Assembly (NCBI GenBank): GCA_023450835.1 | Contig: JAEXGM010000020.1 | Span: 1 to 40,682 of the forward strand | Source: Bacillota bacterium | Lineage (GTDB): Bacteria; Bacillota; Clostridia; Lachnospirales; Lachnospiraceae | Direction of reading: 5' to 3' | Length of the DNA stretch: 40,682 nucleotides | Shown here: positions 1 through 6,084 of the stretch, in pieces | Position numbering within the stretch: position 1 is the first letter of the stretch | Layout of the letters: each line of letters begins with the position of its first letter | Translations under genes and position numbers: made by a program | Notes under the pieces: model-generated | Database searches by the model: none | What the model saw: the letters and a program-made list of their open reading frames with translations, nothing else | What the model was told of the DNA's origin: nothing

Positions 1-2
1 TA

Positions 3-90
3 TAATTCACACATAAGATTATGCCTGGGAAATCCTCGGTATAATCTTATGGTGCATTGGGAAAGGCATGGTTGTTATTGTGTAAATTAT
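3..90 (+). repeat. Hairpin-repeat module (linker X), copy 1
   Basis: This is one copy of a repeat that recurs at 1441-1669, with remnants at 22211 and 25167. It runs from AATTCACAC to GTGTAAATTAT, so its ends can pair. An internal stem pairs 12-25 (CATAAGATTATGCC) with 38-51, with a single G-U. The copies at 1441 and 1541 have a different stem sequence that still pairs, which suggests the fold is maintained. Its function is not known to me. Confidence 0.7.
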
Positions 91-152
91 TTAATGTCAG
101 AAAATCGTAAGAAATTCCGTATAAAAAAGAAGGAAATTCATGATAGAAAACG

Positions 153-214
153 AAAAAAGGCTGTCCGCTTCTTTGGTATGATGATATCAAAGCAGCGGGC
201 CAGCCTTTTATTTT
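153..214 (+). terminator. Rho-independent terminator of an upstream gene
   Basis: A long imperfect stem pairs AAAAGGCTG...CTTTGGTAT with ATATCAAAG...CAGCCTTTT and is followed by a T-rich stretch. It lies before the vanG promoter region, so it most likely ends a transcript entering from outside the window. It would insulate vanG from that gene. Confidence 0.7.
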
Positions 215-235
215 AATTCTCTTATTAATGTGCGG

Positions 236-265
236 TTGAAAATGAATTTTGTTTAGAACTATGGT
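236..265 (+). promoter_or_regulatory. Candidate promoter of the van operon
   Basis: TTGAAA (236-241), an 18-bp spacer and TATGGT (260-265) resemble a sigma-A promoter. They lie between the upstream terminator and the AGGAGG site of vanG. No VanR operator can be recognised by eye. Confidence 0.4.
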
Positions 266-306
266 ATTTGAAGAGGCTGCCCCTAAGAATTTTAGGAGGA
301 ATATAA

Positions 307-1359
307 ATGTTTAAGAAAAATATTGCAGTGATATTTGGTGGATGCTCATCGGAATATGAGGTGTCCCTTCAATCGGCATCATCTATTCTAAAAGTTCTGG
401 AAGAGATGGCGGAATACAATGTTATTCGGCTTGGTATTACCAGAGAAGGAGTGTGGTATCGCTATTTGGGACCTCTGTCGGAGATTGAGACGGATACCTG
501 GAAGGATAAGGAAAAGTATCTTAATGCAGCACTTATTTCGCCGGATAGAAGCTTGGAAGGAATAATCGAGTTTACAAAGCAGGGAATAAAAACAACGAAA
601 CTTCACGGAGCTTTTCCGGTACTTCACGGAAAGAACGGAGAGGATGGAACCGTACAGGGGTTAATAGAGCTGGCAGGAATTCCATTGATTGGCTGTGATA
701 CGGAGAGCTCGGCGCTGTGTATGGATAAGGATAAAGCTCACAGGCTGGTAAAGGAAGCGGGAATCCTTGTGCCGAAGGCGGTCCTTTTAAATGGATTAGC
801 AGAGGAAGAACTCATTCTTAATAAAGTAAGAGATATGTCTTATCCCTTGTTTGTAAAGCCGGTAAAGGCAGGCTCTTCCTTTGGGATTACGAAAGTATAT
901 AAGGCGGAAGAACTGTTTCCAGCCGTAAAGGAAGCTTTCCTTCATGACAGTGAGGTACTGATTGAAGAAAATATTATCGGCTTTGAAGTGGGCTGTGCAG
1001 TTATGGGCAAGGCTGAGCTGATTATCGGAGAAGTGGATGAAATTGAGCTGGCAGAAGGTTTTTTTGACTATACGGAGAAATACACCTTAAAGAGTGCGGC
1101 TATTCATATGCCTGCCAGAATTGATAAGGAATCAGCGGACAGAATTAAGGAGAGTGCGGCGCTTATCTACAGGACCCTTGGCTGTAAGGGGTTTGCCAGA
1201 GTGGACATGTTCTTTACAGAGAAGAAAGAGATTGTATTCAACGAGGTAAATACCATTCCGGGCTTTACCTCTCACAGCAGATATCCGGGAATGATGAAAG
1301 GAATCGGTTTATCCTATAAGGATATCTTAAGCAGACTTATCGCAGAAGAACTAATGTGA
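307..1359 (+). CDS. vanG: D-alanine--D-serine ligase, VanG type
   Basis: This cytoplasmic ATP-grasp ligase joins D-Ala to D-Ser, giving peptidoglycan precursors with low vancomycin affinity. The 350-aa length is normal for the family. Visible motifs are the N-terminal FGGCSSEYEVSLQSAS (10-25), HGKNGEDGTVQG (107-118), the ATP-grasp KPVKAGSSFGI (184-194), and FNEVNTIPGFTSHSRYP (311-327). The omega-loop reads DYTEKYTLK (254-262); an EKY here is typical of the D-Ala-D-Ser ligases (VanC/E/G) rather than of D-Ala-D-Lac enzymes. As I remember it, the enterococcal VanG sequence is strongly similar throughout. The start has a strong TTAGGAGGA site 6 nt upstream. It heads the cluster with vanXY, vanTm and vanTr. 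A housekeeping Ddl is the alternative, but the sequence pattern and neighbours argue against that. Confidence 0.93.
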   Translation: MFKKNIAVIFGGCSSEYEVSLQSASSILKVLEEMAEYNVIRLGITREGVWYRYLGPLSEIETDTWKDKEKYLNAALISPDRSLEGIIEFTKQGIKTTKLHGAFPVLHGKNGEDGTVQGLIELAGIPLIGCDTESSALCMDKDKAHRLVKEAGILVPKAVLLNGLAEEELILNKVRDMSYPLFVKPVKAGSSFGITKVYKAEELFPAVKEAFLHDSEVLIEENIIGFEVGCAVMGKAELIIGEVDEIELAEGFFDYTEKYTLKSAAIHMPARIDKESADRIKESAALIYRTLGCKGFARVDMFFTEKKEIVFNEVNTIPGFTSHSRYPGMMKGIGLSYKDILSRLIAEELM

Positions 1360-1373
1360 ACTTTTTTGGCTGC

Positions 1374-1421
1374 GTATTCAGGAGTACCAAGTCGAGATTT
1401 GATGTTCACGAAAGGAGTTAG
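1374..1421 (+). repeat. Degenerate RBS-hairpin cassette after vanG
   Basis: This decayed copy of the cassette at 1670-1757 shares GTATTCAGGA, a degraded ATATCAAATC/GATTTGATAT stem and the TTCACGAAAGGAGTTA tail. It is followed by ATG-AAT-TAT-TAG, so it now points at a three-codon reading frame and no gene. Confidence 0.6.
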
Positions 1422-1669
1422 TATGAATTATTAGAAAACAATAATTCATACACAAGTTTGTGCCTGCGAAATCCTCGGCGCAAACATGCGGCGTGCTGAA
1501 AAGGCATGGCTGTTAGCGTGAAAATTAAAAAGATAATTTTCACACACAAGTTTGTGCCTGCGAAATCTCGGCGCAAACATGAGGCGTGTTGGAAAAAGCA
1601 TGATTGTTAGTGTGAATTATTGAAAAGCATAATTCACACACAAATTTGCGGCGCGTTGGCAGCATGGAG
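1422..1669 (+). repeat. Chain of hairpin modules between vanG and vanXY
   Basis: Three successive AT-rich hairpins are seen: GTATGAATTATT/AATAATTCATAC at 1422-1452, GTGAAAATTA/TAATTTTCAC near 1519-1543, and GTGTGAATTAT/ATAATTCACAC near 1610-1639. They are joined by near-identical linkers that carry their own stem, GTTTGTGCC/GGCGCAAAC (1456-1464 with 1477-1485), and end in GGAAAGGCATGGTTGTTAG-like sequence. The last linker is truncated. The block fills what is usually a short gap inside a van operon, and holds no credible gene. Confidence 0.7.
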
Positions 1670-1757
1670 GTTAGGTTGAAAAAACAAAAGGCAGTTTTTT
1701 CAACTACGGATTCAGGAATATCAAATCAAAGATTTGATATTCACGAAAGAGGTTAAT
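1670..1757 (+). promoter_or_regulatory. RBS-bearing hairpin cassette in front of vanXY
   Basis: Two perfect hairpins occur in order: GTTGAAAAAAC/GTTTTTTCAAC and ATATCAAATC-aaa-GATTTGATAT. They are joined by TACGGATTCAGGA and followed by TCACGAAAGAGGTTA. The GAAAGAGG is the only ribosome-binding site for the ATG at 1758. The same cassette, nearly base for base, precedes topB (17480) and the ribosomal protection gene (20178). Confidence 0.8.
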
Positions 1758-2513
1758 ATGAAGGAGATAACGATAAATCGGGATGATGTCTATCAAGGAT
1801 ATCTGATACTTGTGAATAAAGCCTATCCTTTGAAGGCGGATGAAATAAAAGAAGAAAATCTTTCAAGAATACAGTCGGAAGTATATCTGGAGAATAGGGC
1901 TGCAGCTATGCTGAGACGGCTTCTATATGAACTGAACGCAGAGAGAAAAATTACTGCCGTCAGCGGATACCGAAGCATTAAGGAGCAGGAATGCATCTAC
2001 AGAGATTCTTTGAAAGAAAACGGACAGGAATTTACGGAAAAATATGTGGCACTCCCCGGTGCAAGTGAACATCAGACCGGATTAGCCATAGACCTTGGTA
2101 AGACCCAGGAAAATATAGATTTTCTATGCCCTGAATTTCCTGCGGACGGAATCTGTCAGGAATTCCGGCAAAGGGCAGCTCAGTTTGGATTTATTCAAAG
2201 ATATGAAAAGGAAAAAGAGAATATCACCGGAATCGGCCATGAACCCTGGCATTTTCGTTATATAGGATATCCTCATTCTATGATTATAAGTGAAGATAAT
2301 CTCTCCTTGGAAGAATATGAAGATAAATTGGAAACCCATGTATTTGAAGAGAATCCCTTGATCTATCAGAAAGATGGACAAAAGGTTGAAATCAGCTATC
2401 TTAAAGTAACAGAGGGCGACAGGCAGAAGGTAAGGTTGGAGGAGGATACCATTTATCAGATATCCGGGAATAACAAAGAAGGTGTTATTATAACAAAATG
2501 GCAGGGACGGTGA
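1758..2513 (+). CDS. vanXY: D,D-dipeptidase/D,D-carboxypeptidase VanXY
   Basis: This zinc peptidase of family M15 hydrolyses D-Ala-D-Ala and trims D-Ala from pentapeptide precursors, so that only D-Ser-ending precursors reach the wall. At 251 aa it matches VanXY proteins and has no signal peptide, in keeping with a cytoplasmic enzyme. Motifs include SGYRS (69-73, containing the family's arginine), SEHQTGLAIDLG (103-114, zinc ligands H105 and D112) and EPWHFRY (162-168, catalytic E162 and zinc ligand H165). I chose ATG 1758 because GAAAGAGG lies just upstream. An in-frame ATG at 1734 falls within the hairpin cassette and has no such site. The gene stops 4 nt before vanTm, implying coupled translation. 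Confidence 0.92.
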   Translation: MKEITINRDDVYQGYLILVNKAYPLKADEIKEENLSRIQSEVYLENRAAAMLRRLLYELNAERKITAVSGYRSIKEQECIYRDSLKENGQEFTEKYVALPGASEHQTGLAIDLGKTQENIDFLCPEFPADGICQEFRQRAAQFGFIQRYEKEKENITGIGHEPWHFRYIGYPHSMIISEDNLSLEEYEDKLETHVFEENPLIYQKDGQKVEISYLKVTEGDRQKVRLEEDTIYQISGNNKEGVIITKWQGR

Positions 2514-2517
2514 AGCT

Positions 2518-3618
2518 ATGGGAGAGAGCAGGAAATATCCCGGAATGGATATTTTTCGTGTAATTGCAGCACTTTTGGTTATTGCCATCCATACCTCACC
2601 TTTAAGTTCTTATAGTCACTATGGGGATTTCCTGTTGACAAGAGTAGCAGGCAGGGTTGCGGTGCCATTTTTCTTCATGGTTTCAGGTTTCTTTTTATTC
2701 GGTGGAAAGGAGATGAGTTTTCCTAAAGTCAAAAACTTTGTGAAAAGAACAGCCTTTCTATATGTGACTTCCATACTGCTTTATCTTCCGGTCAACTGGT
2801 ATATGGGATATTTTAAAGAGAAGAATCTGGTATTTCGGCTGCTTCGGGATATTGTAATTGATGGGACAATGTATCATTTGTGGTACCTTCCGGCAGCCAT
2901 AACGGGGTGTGTCATTAGCTTTTTATGTCTTCGAGTTCTTGGGCTTAGAAAAGCTTTAATATTTACTGCTTTTTTATATTTGATTGGATTGTTTGGGGAC
3001 AGTTATTATGGGGTGATAGCAAATGTACCGGGAATAGGCGGCTTTTACAAGGGATTGTTTCAAATTATGGATTATACAAGAAACGGCTTCTTTTTTGCAC
3101 CGCTCTTTTTCTTACTGGGTGCGGCAGTAAAAAAACAATTTGCACCTTCTGGTCAGGCAGTTTCGCAAATGAACTTGGGAAATGTAGGGGAAGTTGTAAG
3201 AACGTATCAAAAATTTGCTGAGAAGAACAGCATTTGGATGCTGCTGTGCTTCATGCTTCTTATGGCAGCGGAAGCTGCAGTTCTTAAAGGGGCAGGGGTC
3301 ATGCGTCACGATAGTATGTATCTTAGCCTGCCGGTGGTTATGTTCTTTTTATTCTTGTGTTTACTTAGGAAAGAGGGAAAGGAATATAAGAGCCTTCGTG
3401 TGATTACAATGGCTGTTTATATTATTCATCCCCTTGTAATTATTGCCGTAAGAGGTATCTCCAAGTTGCTAAAATGTACGGATTATACCGTAAATAACAG
3501 TGTGATTCATTTTCTGGCAGTAGCAGCAGGGTCTTTCCTTGCAGGAGGAGCCTATTATCTGGCAGCTGATAAGTTAAAAAAAAGAAAGGGAGCGGGCGTA
3601 TGTTACAGACAAAAGTAA
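2518..3618 (+). CDS. vanTm: Membrane subunit of VanT serine racemase (acyltransferase-3 fold)
   Basis: This polytopic membrane protein of 366 aa belongs to the acyltransferase-3 family. It opens with MDIFRVIAALLVIAIHTSPL, the typical first helix of the VanT membrane half, followed by about nine further hydrophobic segments. In VanT this half is linked to L-Ser uptake and the other half racemises it. Most VanT proteins are single fusions. In the VanL operon the two halves are separate genes, vanTm and vanTr, as here. The gene overlaps vanTr by 19 bp in another frame. Codons 353-355 cross an A8 run (3576-3583), which could allow slippage into the vanTr frame. The RBS is weak, so translation is probably coupled to vanXY. 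Confidence 0.85.
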   Translation: MGESRKYPGMDIFRVIAALLVIAIHTSPLSSYSHYGDFLLTRVAGRVAVPFFFMVSGFFLFGGKEMSFPKVKNFVKRTAFLYVTSILLYLPVNWYMGYFKEKNLVFRLLRDIVIDGTMYHLWYLPAAITGCVISFLCLRVLGLRKALIFTAFLYLIGLFGDSYYGVIANVPGIGGFYKGLFQIMDYTRNGFFFAPLFFLLGAAVKKQFAPSGQAVSQMNLGNVGEVVRTYQKFAEKNSIWMLLCFMLLMAAEAAVLKGAGVMRHDSMYLSLPVVMFFLFLCLLRKEGKEYKSLRVITMAVYIIHPLVIIAVRGISKLLKCTDYTVNNSVIHFLAVAAGSFLAGGAYYLAADKLKKRKGAGVCYRQK

Positions 3619-4772
3619 CAGGGGAAGAAAGTAATTTCCATATAATTGATGTAAAAGGCAGCAAGGACAGAGCCTGGATTAGTATAAACAGTGAAAATCT
3701 CCTTGTTAATATAAAAGAACTTAAGAAAATCATGCCGCCATCCTGTAAGCTGATGGCAGTAGTCAAGGCCAATGCTTATGGACACGGAAGTGCTATGACA
3801 GCCTCTTTGTTAAATAAGGCAGGAATCTTTCACTTTGCAGTGGCTACCCTTCAGGAAGGGATTGAACTGCGGCTGCAGGGAATAAAAGGGGAGATTCTGA
3901 TATTGGGATATACAAGCCCGTCCCTTGCAAAGGAAATTTATGAATTTCAGCTTACACAGACTGTTATTGATTCCGTGCATGGAAGAGAGCTGATTGAGAC
4001 TGCTCTGCCCTTGAAGGTGCAGATAAAAATCGACACAGGGATGCACCGCCTTGGTTTTGCACCGGAGGAAATCGTAAATATCATGGAGCTGTTCAATGCT
4101 TCGAATCTCAGAGTAATTGGGGTATTTACACATCTTTGTGTGGCTGACAGTTTGGAAAGAGAAGACGTTGCATTTACGAAAAGTCAGATTGACAGATTTT
4201 ATGGCCTGGTTAAAGAGCTTGCATTACGCAAAATACAGGTGCCGATTCATATACAAAGTACTTATGGGCTTCTGAATTATAACCGGCTTACCTGTGACTA
4301 CGCAAGAATTGGCATAGGTATGTATGGCACCTTAAGCTCAGCGAAGGATAAAACAATATTACAGCCGGCTATCAAACCGGTGCTGTCCCTGCAATCCCGG
4401 GTAGCATTAATCAGAAAGGTAGAAGACGGTGAAAGTATCGGATATGGCAGAACCTATGTATCAAAGGGAGAAAGGACGGTAGCGGTTATCACAATTGGTT
4501 ATGGTGACGGATATCCCAGAAATCTGTCGGAAGGAAAGGGAAAGGTTATCTTGAAAGGAGTCAAAGTGCCAATTGTAGGACGAATTTGTATGGATCAGCT
4601 GATAGTTGACATCACCGGACTGGAGGGCATTCATAGCGGTGATATAGCGACTCTTATCGGAACAGAAGAGGAAGAAGTGATTCATGCCGGAGAAGTTGCC
4701 GATGAAGCCGGAACCATAACCAATGAACTGCTGTGCAGACTAGGGAACCGGCTTTCCAGAATATATGTGTGA
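3600..4772 (+). CDS. vanTr: VanT serine racemase, PLP catalytic subunit
   Basis: This fold-type III PLP racemase of the alanine racemase family should convert L-Ser to D-Ser for VanG. The 390-aa length equals a full alanine racemase. The PLP lysine is K56 in MAVVKANAYGHG, and the second catalytic base is Y282 in GYGRTY. VGRICMDQLIVD lies at 326-337. Where alanine racemases read TINYE, this protein reads TITNE (372-376). Thus the active-site Tyr of Alr is N375, the substitution known from VanT serine racemases. That residue, with the van context, favours serine over alanine as substrate. The ATG lies inside the end of vanTm, and AAAGGGAG about 8 nt upstream can serve as RBS. Confidence 0.88.
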   Translation: MLQTKVTGEESNFHIIDVKGSKDRAWISINSENLLVNIKELKKIMPPSCKLMAVVKANAYGHGSAMTASLLNKAGIFHFAVATLQEGIELRLQGIKGEILILGYTSPSLAKEIYEFQLTQTVIDSVHGRELIETALPLKVQIKIDTGMHRLGFAPEEIVNIMELFNASNLRVIGVFTHLCVADSLEREDVAFTKSQIDRFYGLVKELALRKIQVPIHIQSTYGLLNYNRLTCDYARIGIGMYGTLSSAKDKTILQPAIKPVLSLQSRVALIRKVEDGESIGYGRTYVSKGERTVAVITIGYGDGYPRNLSEGKGKVILKGVKVPIVGRICMDQLIVDITGLEGIHSGDIATLIGTEEEEVIHAGEVADEAGTITNELLCRLGNRLSRIYV

Positions 4773-4787
4773 TAATACATTATATAG
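4772..4787. repeat. 16-bp direct repeat flanking the DUF1836 gene, left copy
   Basis: ATAATACATTATATAG here is identical to 5329-5344 on the other side of the DUF1836 gene. The right copy is half of a perfect palindrome. This copy directly follows the vanTr stop and may be a second operator half-site or an insertion scar. Confidence 0.55.
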
Positions 4788-4791
4788 ATGT

Positions 4792-5283
4792 TTATTTTTC
4801 CTTACTGGAAGCAATATAGTATCTTGCAAGCAAGGTATAGGAAAAAGCTAAAGCGATGGTTTGTATAATATCCTGCGGTCTTCTCTCGATGGGATGTTCA
4901 TTCTCATCAAAGGCCATTGCAAGTGCCGCTTCCAGCTCGTCACAGAATAGATTATAGGATTCCTCATTTGTCTGGCTGTTCTGCATAAAAGAGATGCCGT
5001 TGCTGATATCCGTCAGACTAAGTACAGGCTTTAATAAAAACAGCACATAGAGATAAGCAAGATGTTCCCTTTGATATTTCTTATTATTGGAGGGAACTAT
5101 TATTTTTTGTTTCACATAATTATTTATCATGGTAGAAGTCACTGACTTTGCCGGTAAATCTTCATAAAACAGGGATATACTATCCTCTAACAGACTGATA
5201 ACCTGATCCATATATAAATCAATACCCGGCCAATCCTTCCACCTGGGGCAGTGGTAAGCACGAATTTCTTCCAACGTAAACAT
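4792..5283 (-). CDS. DUF1836 family protein, probable HTH regulator
   Basis: This 163-aa protein matches the DUF1836 family of small Firmicute proteins. Evidence is the pattern PGIDLYMDQVISLLE (19-33), then TSTMINNYVKQKIIV (50-64), then KKYQREHLAYLYVLFLLKPVLSL (68-90). The middle part resembles a MerR-like winged helix recognising DNA. The C-terminal third is helical and hydrophobic. It converges with vanTr with only 19 bp between them and no clear terminator. A perfect 24-bp palindrome (5323-5346) lies about 40 bp upstream of its start, where an autoregulator would bind. Its regulatory targets are unknown. A role in van control is possible but nothing shows it. Confidence 0.75.
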   Translation of the reverse strand: MFTLEEIRAYHCPRWKDWPGIDLYMDQVISLLEDSISLFYEDLPAKSVTSTMINNYVKQKIIVPSNNKKYQREHLAYLYVLFLLKPVLSLTDISNGISFMQNSQTNEESYNLFCDELEAALAMAFDENEHPIERRPQDIIQTIALAFSYTLLARYYIASSKEK

Positions 5284-5322
5284 TGTTTATTCTCCTATAA
5301 GAATTATAATCAGATAATATGG

Positions 5323-5346
5323 TACTATATAATACATTATATAGTA
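5323..5346. promoter_or_regulatory. Perfect palindromic operator upstream of DUF1836 gene
   Basis: TACTATATAAT-AC-ATTATATAGTA is a perfect inverted repeat with 11-bp arms, about 40 bp from the DUF1836 start codon. It fits a dimer-binding operator overlapping that gene's promoter. Its right part recurs at 4772-4787. Confidence 0.6.
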
Positions 5347-5410
5347 TTGAAAACCATAAGTCAACGAAACACGGAAAAAGGATAAGGAATGCTGTTGACT
5401 TTAAGTGGGG

Positions 5411-5695
5411 GAATGGGAACGGACGATGATTTCTGATTCTATTCAATCACTTTCTCGTTCGGAGCTGTTTTTAGCTCCTATTCCGAATTCCACTAAAATG
5501 GCAGCAGTTATTCCTGGAAGGCTAAATTACACCAAACTCGCCTTTGAAATTATTGGATATGTAACGCTGTGAGGCTCAGACATTGGTGTGATTTGGCCTA
5601 GTCATAACTGCTGCCATTTAAGTGTCATGCGGAACTCCTCAATAGAAAGTGATTGAATAGAATCAGAAATCATCTGTGTATCGACATAGAATTCT
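5411..5695 (-). repeat. Long-hairpin element, copy A
   Basis: A perfect 29-bp inverted repeat (5425-5453 with 5646-5674) encloses a second stem (about 5497-5536 with 5584-5621, built on GGCAGCAGTTAT/ATAACTGCTGCC) and a central loop region of some 45 nt. The reverse complement aligns with copies B (8947-9213) and C (24426-24647). Shared parts are the left flank ATACACAGAT, the internal loops GAGGAGTT.CG.ATGACACTTAA and TTTTAGTGGAATTCG, the apical GCGAGTTTGG, and the right flank CGTCCGTTC. Stem sequences differ between copies but pairing is kept. No reading frame is shared. It also has an extra small hairpin GGAGCT/AGCTCC at 5461-5478. Confidence 0.75.
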
Positions 5696-5866
5696 CATGG
5701 GTAAGATAGAAGGCTGAACAGGTGAGCAGGCATATTCTGTAGGGTAAATACTTACTTGGTAGAAATACTTAATATGGCAGGGATTGATTTATGACTTTAA
5801 AGGGGTATAATTTAAGCTGACAGGATTAATTGGAGTATAATTACATTCATATTATAAAGATATTAC
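5696..5866. other. AT-rich spacer with no gene
   Basis: Nothing recognisable lies here: no reading frame with a ribosome site and no terminator hairpin. It joins long-hairpin element A to the tandem-repeat promoter region. Confidence 0.5.
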
Positions 5867-5868
5867 TT

Positions 5869-5897
5869 TTGACCTATTAAATAGAAGATATTAAATA
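5869..5897 (+). promoter_or_regulatory. Candidate promoter of the aldehyde dehydrogenase gene
   Basis: TTGACC (5869-5874), a 17-bp spacer and TAAATA (5892-5897) could form a sigma-A promoter at the left edge of the tandem repeat. A transcript from it would carry about 180 nt of repeat as its leader. Confidence 0.35.
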
Positions 5898-6072
5898 GAA
5901 AGTATTATATAAAAGATATTATTATAGAAGATATTATTATAGAAGATATTATATAGAAGGTATCATATAAAAGATATTATTATAGAAGATATTAAATAGA
6001 AGATGTTATATAGAAGGTATTATATAAAAGATATTATTTATAGAAGATATTATAATAGAAGGTATTATTTAG
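5878..6072 (+). repeat. AT-rich degenerate tandem repeat in the 5' leader
   Basis: About a dozen units of roughly 14-20 bp follow the pattern ATAGAAGATATTAT, TATAAAAGATATTAT or ATAGAAGGTATTAT, in a mixed higher-order order. The array runs straight into the ribosome-binding site AGAAGGAGG of the aldehyde dehydrogenase gene, which looks like a modified repeat unit. Confidence 0.75.
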
Positions 6073-6084
6073 AAGGAGGTTGTA

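Noticed and set aside
3600..4772. Housekeeping alanine racemase
   Set aside because: The alanine-racemase Tyr is Asn (TITNE) and the gene overlaps a VanT-type membrane half within a van cluster.
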